Assembly (NCBI GenBank): GCA_016292515.1
Contig: JAEDIJ010000002.1
Location: forward strand, 53,690-117,689
Length of the DNA stretch: 64,000 nt
Reading direction: 5' to 3'
From: Victivallaceae bacterium
GTDB taxonomy: Bacteria; Verrucomicrobiota; Lentisphaeria; Victivallales; Victivallaceae
Below, in pieces: positions 27,038 to 34,863 of this stretch; the stretch's first letter is position 1; the number at the start of each line of letters is the position of its first letter. The translations under genes and the position numbers were made by a program. The notes beneath the pieces are model-generated. The model worked only from the letters and a program-made list of their open reading frames with translations, searched no databases and was not told the origin of the DNA.

Positions 27038-28423
27038 TTACCGCGTTTTGGAGGAGGGACGCCAACGCCCGCTCACGAGATAGACCAGCGCGATGATGCT
27101 GCTGGTGAAAGACGCCAGCGGCGCCGCGAATCCGACGTGGGCGAGCGTCGCCCCCGCCATGACGCTGAAAATGTAGGAGACCGGCACCCGGATCGCAAAC
27201 GTGCAGAATAAATTGTTGGACATCGAAAAGAGCGTCCGTCCGCAGCCGTTGAAAAAACCGTTGGTGCAAAAGACGATCGGCACTAAAATATATTCCCAAC
27301 TGAAACTGCGCGCGTACAACGCTCCCGCGCGGATGACATCGGCGGCTCCGTCGCTGTTGCGGTCGATGAAAAGCGCGACCAGCTTGTCCGGGATCGTCTG
27401 AAAGGCGAGCAGAAAGAAAAATCCCATCGTCATCGTGATCGCGACCGCGAGCCACAGCGTTTTGATCGCGCGAATGGGGCGGTTCGCACCGATATTCTGC
27501 GCCGTGATCGCCGCCATCGCCATCGAGAAACTGATGGCGGGCAACATCGCGAAACCGTTGATCCGGTTGACGATGCCGTAGCCCGCCGCCGGAGCGGAAT
27601 CACTGCCGCCCATCGCGTTGACGATCGAAACGATGAAAAGGAAAGAGAGGCTGATCAGAATTCCCTGGATCGCGATCGGCATCCCGATTTTCAGGTAACG
27701 CCACGTCAGACCCCAGACGATGCGGAAATTGGGCAGGGCGAAACGGAATCCGAAACCGCCGTATTTCAGATAGACGATGGCGAGGATCATACTCAAAGCC
27801 TGGGAAGCGATCGTCGCATACGCGGCTCCCGGCACGCCGCAGGAAAAAACGGCGACGAGCAGGAAATCCCCGATGATATTGCAAGTGCAGGCGATCCCGG
27901 CAAAAACGAGCGGTGCCAGCGAGTTGCCGAATCCGCGGAAAATCGCCGAAAGCGCGTTGTAGCCGAAAATGAACAAAATTCCCCACGAACATATTTTCAG
28001 ATAAGCGAGCGTGTCCTTTGCCGCCTCCTGCGGCGTGTGCAATGCCTGTACCAGAAGCGGAGAAAGCAATACCATCGCCAACGTCGCCGCAATGCCCATC
28101 AGCGCGGAAAAACTCAATGTCATTCCGACGCTCCGGCTGGTGTTGCGTTTATCTCCCGCACCGAAAAACTGTCCGATCAGTACCGTCGCTCCGGTGGTCA
28201 GCCCCATAATGAAAGCCATCACCAGATGCATCATTTCACTGCCGTTGGAAACCGACGCGACGCCGATCTTGCCGCCGCCGAAACGCCCGACGACCCACAA
28301 GTCGACGGCGCCGTAGAGTGCCTGCAATAAATTCGCAAGAAGAAAAGGGATCGCAAAACTGATGAGATTTCCGGTCAGACTGCCCTTTGTCAGATTTTTT
28401 TGTCCGTTGAAATTTTCCGCCAT
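27038..28423 (-). CDS. MATE-family efflux transporter
   Basis: The 461-residue protein has twelve hydrophobic segments in two homologous halves. N-terminal hallmarks are PFLLANLLQALYGAVDLWVV (~20) and TVLIGQFFGAGDKRN (~90), and the C-terminal half carries AITAQNIGANRPIRAIK (~315). MATE carriers export drugs or metabolites using Na+ or H+. I start at ATG 28423, which has GAGG upstream. ATG-like codons further up would add cytosolic residues over promoter DNA. It sits between two creatinase-like genes, so export of a product of those enzymes is conceivable. Confidence 0.92.
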   Translation of the reverse strand: MAENFNGQKNLTKGSLTGNLISFAIPFLLANLLQALYGAVDLWVVGRFGGGKIGVASVSNGSEMMHLVMAFIMGLTTGATVLIGQFFGAGDKRNTSRSVGMTLSFSALMGIAATLAMVLLSPLLVQALHTPQEAAKDTLAYLKICSWGILFIFGYNALSAIFRGFGNSLAPLVFAGIACTCNIIGDFLLVAVFSCGVPGAAYATIASQALSMILAIVYLKYGGFGFRFALPNFRIVWGLTWRYLKIGMPIAIQGILISLSFLFIVSIVNAMGGSDSAPAAGYGIVNRINGFAMLPAISFSMAMAAITAQNIGANRPIRAIKTLWLAVAITMTMGFFFLLAFQTIPDKLVALFIDRNSDGAADVIRAGALYARSFSWEYILVPIVFCTNGFFNGCGRTLFSMSNNLFCTFAIRVPVSYIFSVMAGATLAHVGFAAPLASFTSSIIALVYLVSGRWRPSSKTR

Positions 28424-28505
28424 CGTAAAGCCTCGAAAATGATCCATATAATATAGCACCGCCGCGCAGCTTTCGCAATCGGACGCCGATTTTTTCAAAT
28501 TACGC

Positions 28506-28534
28506 TTGCAAAAAGAAAAAAACGCGACTATTTT
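28506..28534 (+). promoter_or_regulatory. Promoter of M24 protein 2
   Basis: TTGCAA (28506-28511) and TATTTT (28529-28534), 17 bp spacing, about 50 nt before the ATG. It is divergent from the MATE gene. Confidence 0.6.
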
Positions 28535-28586
28535 ATATGTAACAATGAAACGGAACCCCAAACTACTTAAAGAAAGGGATGTAAAT

Positions 28587-29756
28587 ATGGGTTATACGAT
28601 TCCGACTGCCGAGTATTTTGAACGCATCGCCAAATTTCAGGCGAGGATCAAAGCGGCGAAACTCGATGCCTGTCTCGTGCACGGCACCGAGTCCGACTTC
28701 GCTAATGTCCGTTATCTTTCCGAATACTGGCCGACTTTTGAGCAGGCGGGCGTTTTCGTCCCCGCGGAGGGCAAACCGGTACTGCTGATCGGTCCCGAAA
28801 GCCTCAAATACGCGCAGGGCCGCAGCGTGTTGCCCGATATCGCGCAGATGCTCAACTACCGCGAATCCGCAGAACCGGATTATCCCGGTATCCCGCTCGC
28901 GACTTTCCCCGACGTCGTCAAGCAGTCGATGGGCCGCAAGAAACTGAAAAAACTCGGTCTCGTCGGCACCGCCGTGATGACGAAGCCCACGCTCGACGCG
29001 ATCGCCGCGCAGTTGCCCGGCGTCGAAGTCGTCGCCGCCGATGAAGTTTTCCGCCCGTTGCGCTGGTTCAAGAGCGAAAACGAGATCAACTGCCACCGCA
29101 AGGCTTTCAAAGTCGCGGAAAAGGCGGTTCAGGCGATCCTCAACGAAATGAAACCGGGTATGACCGAATTTCAGGTGATCGGTATCGCCCAGCGCGAGAT
29201 CTACGCCAACGGCGGCGAGTATGAGGGCCATAGCCTCTACTGCTTCGGCGGCGACCGCACCAGCAACGGCATCAGCCGTCCGACCGGCGCGAAGATCAAG
29301 AAAAACGAGATCATTCAGCTCAACATCGGTGCCCGCGTCGGCGGTTACAGCTCCTCCATCGGTCTGCCCGTCTGGTTCGGCAAACTGCCGAAAGAGCAGC
29401 TCGCGCTCGTCGAATTCGGTCTGCGCGCCCACAAGTACACCTTTGAACTGATGAAAGCCGGCGTCGAAGCGTCGAGCGTCGCCAAAAAGTACACCCAGTG
29501 GGGCATCGATCAGGGTTGGGGCGATTATATGCTCTACGGTCCCGTCCACGGTCTCGGCATCATGGAAACCGAAAGCCCCTGGATCGAAACGACCAGCAAG
29601 TACAAATTGCAGGAAAATATGACCTATCAGATCGACACCTTCTTCACCGGCAACGGCTACGGCTTGCGCTGGGAACGCGGTTGCATCGTCAAAAAAGGCG
29701 GTTGCGAACTGATGTCCAAGAAATTCATGTCGATGGATTGCTGCAAACTCGACTGA
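28587..29756 (+). CDS. Creatinase-like M24 protein 2
   Basis: The 389-residue protein shares fold and start (MGYTIPTAEYFERIAKFQAR) with the paralogue at 25579. Its pita-bread core reads IIQLNIGARVGGYSSSIGLP, where M24 peptidases have D-x-G-A and S-D-x-T, so Asp is replaced by Asn and Ser. VHGLGIMETESPW (~320) keeps the His. Creatinase has a similar LNxFPMIFGYY-type stretch, so amidinohydrolase-like chemistry is likelier than metallopeptidase. I start at ATG 28587 because AAAGGG precedes it and the 27 codons upstream include the promoter. Confidence 0.82.
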   Translation: MGYTIPTAEYFERIAKFQARIKAAKLDACLVHGTESDFANVRYLSEYWPTFEQAGVFVPAEGKPVLLIGPESLKYAQGRSVLPDIAQMLNYRESAEPDYPGIPLATFPDVVKQSMGRKKLKKLGLVGTAVMTKPTLDAIAAQLPGVEVVAADEVFRPLRWFKSENEINCHRKAFKVAEKAVQAILNEMKPGMTEFQVIGIAQREIYANGGEYEGHSLYCFGGDRTSNGISRPTGAKIKKNEIIQLNIGARVGGYSSSIGLPVWFGKLPKEQLALVEFGLRAHKYTFELMKAGVEASSVAKKYTQWGIDQGWGDYMLYGPVHGLGIMETESPWIETTSKYKLQENMTYQIDTFFTGNGYGLRWERGCIVKKGGCELMSKKFMSMDCCKLD

Positions 29757-29776
29757 TATTGTCATCTTGCTTTTTT

Positions 29777-29809
29777 CCCCGATCGGAAATCCCGGTCGGG
29801 GATTTTTTT
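29777..29809 (+). terminator. Terminator of M24 protein 2
   Basis: CCCCGATCGG and CCGGTCGGGG arms (10 bp) with a 5-nt loop, then seven T. Confidence 0.9.
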
Positions 29810-29820
29810 CTTTTCGCGAC

Positions 29821-29849
29821 TTGACTTTTTCCGTCGTCGGGAGTATTTT
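29821..29849 (+). promoter_or_regulatory. Promoter of tRNA-Ser
   Basis: TTGACT (29821-29826) and TATTTT (29844-29849, within TATTTTATAA), 17 bp spacing. Confidence 0.7.
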
Positions 29850-29865
29850 ATAAAAACACTTACGC

Positions 29866-29953
29866 GGAGAGATGGTTGAGTGGTCGAAGGCGCCGCATTG
29901 GAAATGCGGTGTACCGCAAGGTACCGAGGGTTCGAATCCCTCTCTCTCCGCCA
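29866..29953 (+). tRNA. tRNA-Ser (GGA)
   Basis: GGAGAGA pairs with TCTCTCC, followed by G and an encoded CCA. The anticodon loop TTGGAAA gives GGA, and a long variable arm (TACCGCAAGGTA) marks a class II tRNA. The length is 88 nt. Confidence 0.96.
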
Positions 29954-29992
29954 TTTATGAGCATACTTACGGCGAAAATCACCGGTCAAAAT

Positions 29993-30031
29993 ATTCCCGA
30001 TCGCAAATGAAATTTGCATCGGGAATTTTTT
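29993..30031 (+). terminator. Terminator of tRNA-Ser
   Basis: ATTCCCGATCGCAAAT and ATTTGCATCGGGAAT arms with a GAA loop, then seven T. Confidence 0.85.
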
Positions 30032-30032
30032 T

Positions 30033-30374
30033 GCCTCTTCGACGGTTTATGACACAAGTTCATGCCTCTTTCTCGCAGGAAATCTCCGGTAATTGGAAGA
30101 TTTTCAATTTGAAGTATTCGCGATCCCGGAAGCCGTAGGCTTGCCGGATCAGCCACCGGATCTTGTTGTTGAATCCCTCCATCGACGCATTGCTGATACG
30201 GCGGAAAGTCCAAAAACTCACGATACCGTCCATCTTGTCGCGAATCGTTCCCGCCATTGTTTGTAATTCCGGAACTTTCGTTTCTTCCGCCAATCGACAC
30301 CATCGGTGAAAAGCGATTCGGGCGTGATAAGAAGTCTTTGCCTGCTTGTAAATGCCTCTTCGACGGTTTATGAC
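30033..30374 (-). mobile_element. ISL3-family remnant with two terminal repeats
   Basis: GCCTCTTCGACGGTTTATGAC occurs at 30033-30053 and again in direct orientation at 30354-30374. The first is an element end followed by the transposase C-terminus on the minus strand. The second interrupts that reading frame. ISL3 elements usually start GGCTCTT, so the match is good. Direct rather than inverted ends, and only ~95 codons of transposase, mean it is a truncated copy cut by another insertion or deletion. Confidence 0.8.
30060..30353 (-). pseudogene. ISL3 transposase, C-terminal fragment
   Basis: About 95 residues remain, including ISNASMEGFNNKIRWLIRQA and the following YGFRDREYFKLKIFQLP, the conserved end of ISL3 DDE transposases. 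That Glu is the last catalytic residue of the family. The stop is TGA 30060-30062. The frame runs on through the second terminal repeat to an ATG at 30515, but that part is not transposase. The N-terminal zinc finger and the two catalytic Asp are absent, so it is inactive. Confidence 0.85.
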
Positions 30375-30511
30375 ATAACCTATCGTATTCGCCGTTGAGA
30401 TGCTCGCTTCGTGTCTCATAGTGTTAAGTCGGTAGTGCCCGATATTTTGCGTGCGTTTGTTTCTGACTGATCGCAAAATGGTCTGCTCTTTTCGATCAGG
30501 CACGCGTATGA

Positions 30512-31783
30512 TCAAATGGCGAGTGCCATGATGATGCCTGCCACCCCGCCGAGGAAGAAGCCGAGGATCTGCAGAAGCGTTAAATTATCGTTGGAGGCCT
30601 GGACGACGAAATGATGGAGTTCTGCCATATTCATCTTGTCGATGGCGTCTTCGATCTTGCCGGGAATATCGACTTTTGCCAGCAATGAATTCCCGTCGCC
30701 GCGAAGTTGTTTGACAACGTAAAGTTGCAGGGCAGGGAGCGCTTTTTCCTGAAGCATCGTCCAGAACTTGTCCTGACTTAAAAGTTCATCGGCAAGCACG
30801 GGAATTTTTTCCGCCAGATAATCGCCGACGTATTTTTCCGCCGATTGCCGTTTTTTATACAAAAAACTGTCGATTTTTGCGAAGTTCTGCGGGCGCTCCG
30901 CCCATTCCTTGCCCATCAGCAACGCCTGGCTGAAATATCCCGCGATTTTTTCCTGCGTCTCTTTTTTCTCCAAAGATGCGAGCAGTTCCTTTTCTCCTTT
31001 GCTCCAAAATTCCTGCACTTCGTCCTCAACTGAACTGTCCGAAAAAATTTCCTTGCACCAGTTCAGGAAAGGATGCTCTTTTTTGAATGCTTTTGCCACC
31101 CGCTCCGCGATCGCGTTTTTGAGATCGCTGGAAAAATTCGGCAGCAGATCCTTGAAAAGTGTCACTGCGCCGCGGACGGTTTTCATTCTGGTGTCGGCGT
31201 CCGTCAGGAAATTCTGTGTGATCATCTGGCAGAACTGATTGAATTTTTCCCGGGTCATCGTATCGCGGAGTGCCTGAATCGCCAGATTCTGGACGTACGG
31301 GACAATGACTTTTGCCATCTTGTCGCTGTGTTTGGCGAGCAATGATTTCACATAGACGCGGATTTTCTGCACAAAAAGCGGATCTTGCAGGTATTGCAGT
31401 GCGACTTTGCCGATTTGAGCCGAGATTTTTTCCGGTTGCAACAGGTGTTGCGGAATCAAAATCCCGAGTTCGCGGCCGAAACTTTTTTTCTGACCGGGGA
31501 TCACGCCCTGCGGCCAGAACCAGTGTTTTTCATACGGTTTGAAAAGCATCCATATCGCGATGGCGTTGGTGAGATAACCGACTGCCGCCGAGGACAAAAT
31601 CGGGAGCAGATATTTCCGGATCGCGCCTCCGGCGGCAAGCCAACCGGGCAGATGATCGCCTGCGGAAGTCCGGGAAACGATCAGCAACACCACCATAAAA
31701 AATAAAATGGAGCAACTGGCGATCTGGCATCCGCGATCGATGATTTTTACGATATTTTTTTCCTTTTCTGCGATTTTTCCCAT
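30512..31783 (-). CDS. DUF445-family membrane protein
   Basis: The 423-residue protein has two N-terminal membrane segments (SILFFMVVLLIVS ~25, LLPILSSAAVGYLTNAIAIW ~58) and the DUF445 block WMLFKPYEK with GQKKSFGRELGILIPQHLL (~95). A long helical middle (~110-390) and a final membrane helix (LLQILGFFLGGVAGIIMALA) follow. The family is found in envelopes of many bacteria and its role is unknown. Its stop lies directly against the IS debris, so the insertion may have landed just past the gene. AGAGGGATGAG lies before the ATG. Confidence 0.88.
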   Translation of the reverse strand: MGKIAEKEKNIVKIIDRGCQIASCSILFFMVVLLIVSRTSAGDHLPGWLAAGGAIRKYLLPILSSAAVGYLTNAIAIWMLFKPYEKHWFWPQGVIPGQKKSFGRELGILIPQHLLQPEKISAQIGKVALQYLQDPLFVQKIRVYVKSLLAKHSDKMAKVIVPYVQNLAIQALRDTMTREKFNQFCQMITQNFLTDADTRMKTVRGAVTLFKDLLPNFSSDLKNAIAERVAKAFKKEHPFLNWCKEIFSDSSVEDEVQEFWSKGEKELLASLEKKETQEKIAGYFSQALLMGKEWAERPQNFAKIDSFLYKKRQSAEKYVGDYLAEKIPVLADELLSQDKFWTMLQEKALPALQLYVVKQLRGDGNSLLAKVDIPGKIEDAIDKMNMAELHHFVVQASNDNLTLLQILGFFLGGVAGIIMALAI

Positions 31784-31851
31784 AACTCATCCCTCTGATG
31801 TGCTGAAATTTTTCATAATATATCAAAGGCTCTATGACAAAAACTGTCACA

Positions 31852-32838
31852 TCAGGAATTTTTTTCAAAGATACACTTGCCGGCATCGCGGATCTTTTCT
31901 CTCAATGATGCCGGTTCCAAGACCTGGATCCGTCCGGCTTCCGCGAGGATCCAGCGGATGACTTCGTGCTCGACGGCGGGGTTCAGCGAAACGATCAGGG
32001 AATCATCGGCCTGCCGTTCGATTTTGGAGTTGAACTTTTTCTGCTGTTCATAAATGTAAAAGGCGATCGAACTGTCGCAGTGAAGTTTGATCCCGGAAAT
32101 TTTTCCGTAATTGAAAAGTCCTTTTTTTTGAGTTTCATCCAGCAGTTTTTTGTCCGTTTCAAAGCAGTCGATGCCGCTGTGAAGGTCTATGATCCGCTGG
32201 ATGGCGTACAGCCGGATCTCTTTCGTGCCGTATTTGTATCCTTTGGCATACCAGACGCCGCGATGAAACGCGATGATGTGAGGCTCGAAGTCGTGTTCGG
32301 CAATTTCTCCGCGCGGATTTTTGTAGGTCAACCGGACGACCTGTTTCAACCGCCACGCGTCAAAAATTTTTTTGAAAACGTCGGGATCGATGCTCGCTTT
32401 GATGCCGGAAGCGCAAAGAATGGATTCGATCATCGCCGAATCAAAAAAATCGGATGAGTTGGTCGCCAGAGTCTGGGCGACGGCATTGTCCACATCCTGT
32501 TTCAGCGGGGAGGGCAGGATATCTGCCGCCAGTCTTGTCCCCAAAAGCGACATACTGATGAAATCTTCCTCAAAAACCGGGACGCTGAACTCCCAATCCG
32601 GATCGCGCAGATAGTATCCGCGGTTTGCCGCATCGTATTCCAGCGGCGCTTTGTGAATTTCGATCAGATCCTTGATATCGCGTGCGACGGTACGCGCGCT
32701 GCAACCGAAAGGCTCTCCGTCTTCGTCTTCGTATTGGGTGAGACGCTTGGCAAAATCGCTGGCGTTGGGATAGTTGTTTTTTTTCGCCTCCGCGATGAAT
32801 TTCAGTTTTCGCATCAACTGTTCGCTTTTCTTATTCAT
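31852..32838 (-). CDS. WYL-domain transcriptional regulator
   Basis: The 328-residue protein has an N-terminal winged helix-turn-helix (residues ~1-60, DFAKRLTQYEDEDGEPFGCS then ARTVARDIKDLIE). A WYL domain follows, with FEPHIIAFHRGVWYAKGYKY (~195) in the WYL ligand-binding position, and a C-terminal extension ending LREKIRDAGK. WYL regulators sense nucleotides or other ligands and often control defence or stress loci. It is divergent from the GTPase operon at 33005, with 166 bases between the starts, so it is the natural candidate to control that operon and itself. ATG 32838 is chosen; 45 codons upstream overlap the promoter. Confidence 0.9.
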   Translation of the reverse strand: MNKKSEQLMRKLKFIAEAKKNNYPNASDFAKRLTQYEDEDGEPFGCSARTVARDIKDLIEIHKAPLEYDAANRGYYLRDPDWEFSVPVFEEDFISMSLLGTRLAADILPSPLKQDVDNAVAQTLATNSSDFFDSAMIESILCASGIKASIDPDVFKKIFDAWRLKQVVRLTYKNPRGEIAEHDFEPHIIAFHRGVWYAKGYKYGTKEIRLYAIQRIIDLHSGIDCFETDKKLLDETQKKGLFNYGKISGIKLHCDSSIAFYIYEQQKKFNSKIERQADDSLIVSLNPAVEHEVIRWILAEAGRIQVLEPASLREKIRDAGKCIFEKNS

Positions 32839-32877
32839 AACACCGTCGCGCCGTCGGAATAAATTTTTACGCGCCTC

Positions 32878-32906
32878 AATATAATGTAGCGGCGCGAAAA
32901 ATTCAA
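32878..32906 (-). promoter_or_regulatory. Promoter of the WYL regulator
   Basis: TTGAAT (32901-32906) and TATATT (32878-32883) on the minus strand, 17 bp spacing. The plus-strand operon has TATATT at 32973-32978 but no good -35 box, as expected of a regulated promoter. Confidence 0.6.
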
Positions 32907-33004
32907 CCGGAAAAACAATGGAAATCGAAAGCAGATCAACGGGTGCGACATCTTTTGGCATGGCAACTCCCATATATTATGTCAAAAACGAAAGGCGAGC
33001 GGGT

Positions 33005-33388
33005 ATGAAAGATCAAAATCAGAGGATATTCTTCCGCGAGATGGTTCTCGATTTGCATTATCGTCTCCGTATGGCGGATGAACTTTTTTGCGAAGCCGCG
33101 GAAAGTTTTGTGGCGTCAGTCGCCTTTGATGAATGGGAAAATCGCCGCAAAGTCATAGGGAATATCCGGGAATACGCGCGGGCGCTTCAAATCATTGATG
33201 CCGATTTCAGCCGGATCGTGACGGGCAGACAAGTCGTTTTTCCGGCGGAACTCGGCGAATGGATCTACGATTTTGCCGACGGCGAGAGCAAGGTGCAGAG
33301 CCACCTTGAACGTCTTCGCGCGATCGCCGACGGATTGGAAATGGCTGTTGACCGGGAGTTGCTGCGTATGGAGTTAAGCGATGAATAA
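33005..33388 (+). CDS. Unknown 127-residue protein, first gene of GTPase operon
   Basis: The protein starts at ATG 33005, with GGCGAGCGGG before it; an earlier in-frame ATG at 32918 would read through the promoter region. It is soluble and mostly helical (FFREMVLDLHYRLRMADELF, then ~90-125 ESKVQSHLERLRAIADGLEM). No motif, signal or membrane segment is visible. It overlaps the GTPase 1 start by 8 bases, so the two are coupled. I do not recognise the family. Confidence 0.7.
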   Translation: MKDQNQRIFFREMVLDLHYRLRMADELFCEAAESFVASVAFDEWENRRKVIGNIREYARALQIIDADFSRIVTGRQVVFPAELGEWIYDFADGESKVQSHLERLRAIADGLEMAVDRELLRMELSDE

Positions 33389-34862
33389 GATGCGGTTCGG
33401 CGCAATGCTTGTCTCCGCGGGCGGAGATGTCGGATTTTATCTTTCCCGCCGCGTGGTGTTGACGGTGTTGCGTCCCGGCGCGGTGCGCGCCGTATCCTAC
33501 GAAGAATTCGGGAAATGCCGGGTTTTCGCGCGGGACGGCGTTGCCGTCAGTTGGTTCGACGCAATGTTGCGGGCGGTGAAAACAAAGGAAAAATTTCAAA
33601 ATTCGCGCGAAATGATGTGCAAATTGTTGAATCTGCCGGAAAAATCAAAAATGGATGACTTATATTGCTATGTCAGGCGCAAATACGGCGCGGTGATGGA
33701 GGAGTTTGAAATCGGAAGGACAAAGGAAAATATGAGAGACAAAAACGATCGGCAAGAGGTGAATGAAATGGAAAAATTCGACGTCAAAAAAGAATTCAAC
33801 AGCAAGTATGAAGAGATCCGGGAAAAACTCGGCAAACGCCTGAATATCCTCATCTGCGGTTATACCGGCAGCGGCAAAAGTTCGTTGGCAAAGGCCATTC
33901 TCGGAGATGTGGTTCCCGTCTCCGCCATCGGCGACGGCGCGCCGCGCACGATGGGGTATGACTGCTACGAAAACGATCTCGTGAAAATCTGGGATTCCAA
34001 AGGGCTGGAACTCGGCGAAACGGAAGACGAATTCACGGAGCAGACCCGGCAGTTTGTGCGTGCTCAACAGGAAGACCCCGATGTCGATCACCACATCCAC
34101 CTTGTCTGGTACACGATCCAGGGGCCCGGAGCCCGGGTGACGGAATGCGACAAAAATCTGATCCGCAACATTTTCACCACCCGGAACGTGATCGTGGTCG
34201 TGACCAAAAGCGATATTACGCGTCCCAATCAGAAAACCGCGCTGAAAAAAGTCATTATGGAAGCGGGGATACCCGAGGAACGCATCGTCTTTACCTGCGA
34301 CGAGGAGAGCGGGGCGGCAGGTTGCAAGGAGTTGATGAATCTTTCCTATGCGATGCTGCCGGAAGCCTACAAGGATGCCTTCATGGAAGCGCAACGCGTT
34401 GACAAGGAGTCGAAAATCCAGGCGGTATATGACAAAGCGGACAAGGCAAAGGCGGTCATTGCCACCGCGACTGCCGCGGCGGCGGGAGTCGGCGCCGTGC
34501 CGATCCCGCTTTCCGATGCGGCGATCATCATTCCGATACAGGTCTCGATGATCGCGACGCTCGCCGGGCTTTACGGACTTCGTGAGGAGGCGGTCAGGCA
34601 ATCGGCGCTCCCCTTTGTCGCAAAACTGGCGGGGATTTTTCTCGCGACCAGTCTGCTGAAACTGATCCCCGGTCTCGGCAGTGCGGTCAACGCCACCGTC
34701 GCCGCGGCGTTGACTGGCGCGATGGGGCTTTATGTCAAAAGCAACTTTGAGGAGTGCGCCGTCGCCAGGATCGAGGGACGGCCGATCCCCGAACTCGGTT
34801 TTGATGTGGAACTTTTCAAAAAATTCTACGAGGAATACAAAAAAAATAAGGAGGAGAAGTAA
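33381..34862 (+). CDS. Dynamin/Era-like GTPase 1 with DUF697-like membrane tail
   Basis: The 493-residue protein has an unknown N-terminal ~130 residues, then a TRAFAC-type GTPase domain: G1 CGYTGSGKSSL (~160), G3 WDSKG (~207), G4 VVTKSD (~275). After it comes a hydrophobic, Ala/Gly-rich region (~355-470: AVIATATAAAAGVGAVPIPL, LLKLIPGLGSAVNA) like the DUF697 tails of YcjF-type proteins, so it probably docks on the membrane. An internal ATG at 33768 with AGAGGTG before it would give a protein starting directly at the GTPase, so two products are possible. The neighbouring GTPase 2 has the same layout without the N-terminal part. Confidence 0.83.
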   Translation: MNKMRFGAMLVSAGGDVGFYLSRRVVLTVLRPGAVRAVSYEEFGKCRVFARDGVAVSWFDAMLRAVKTKEKFQNSREMMCKLLNLPEKSKMDDLYCYVRRKYGAVMEEFEIGRTKENMRDKNDRQEVNEMEKFDVKKEFNSKYEEIREKLGKRLNILICGYTGSGKSSLAKAILGDVVPVSAIGDGAPRTMGYDCYENDLVKIWDSKGLELGETEDEFTEQTRQFVRAQQEDPDVDHHIHLVWYTIQGPGARVTECDKNLIRNIFTTRNVIVVVTKSDITRPNQKTALKKVIMEAGIPEERIVFTCDEESGAAGCKELMNLSYAMLPEAYKDAFMEAQRVDKESKIQAVYDKADKAKAVIATATAAAAGVGAVPIPLSDAAIIIPIQVSMIATLAGLYGLREEAVRQSALPFVAKLAGIFLATSLLKLIPGLGSAVNATVAAALTGAMGLYVKSNFEECAVARIEGRPIPELGFDVELFKKFYEEYKKNKEEK

Positions 34863-34863
34863 T

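Noticed and set aside
30033..30374. Two identical 21-bp direct repeats that could suggest a CRISPR
   Set aside because: They are 321 bases apart, only two occur here, and the spacer is a transposase fragment. They are IS ends.
31795..31855. CTGATGTG and CACATCAG inverted arms around the DUF445 start region
   Set aside because: The arms are 45 bases apart and one lies in the end of the WYL gene; likely chance.
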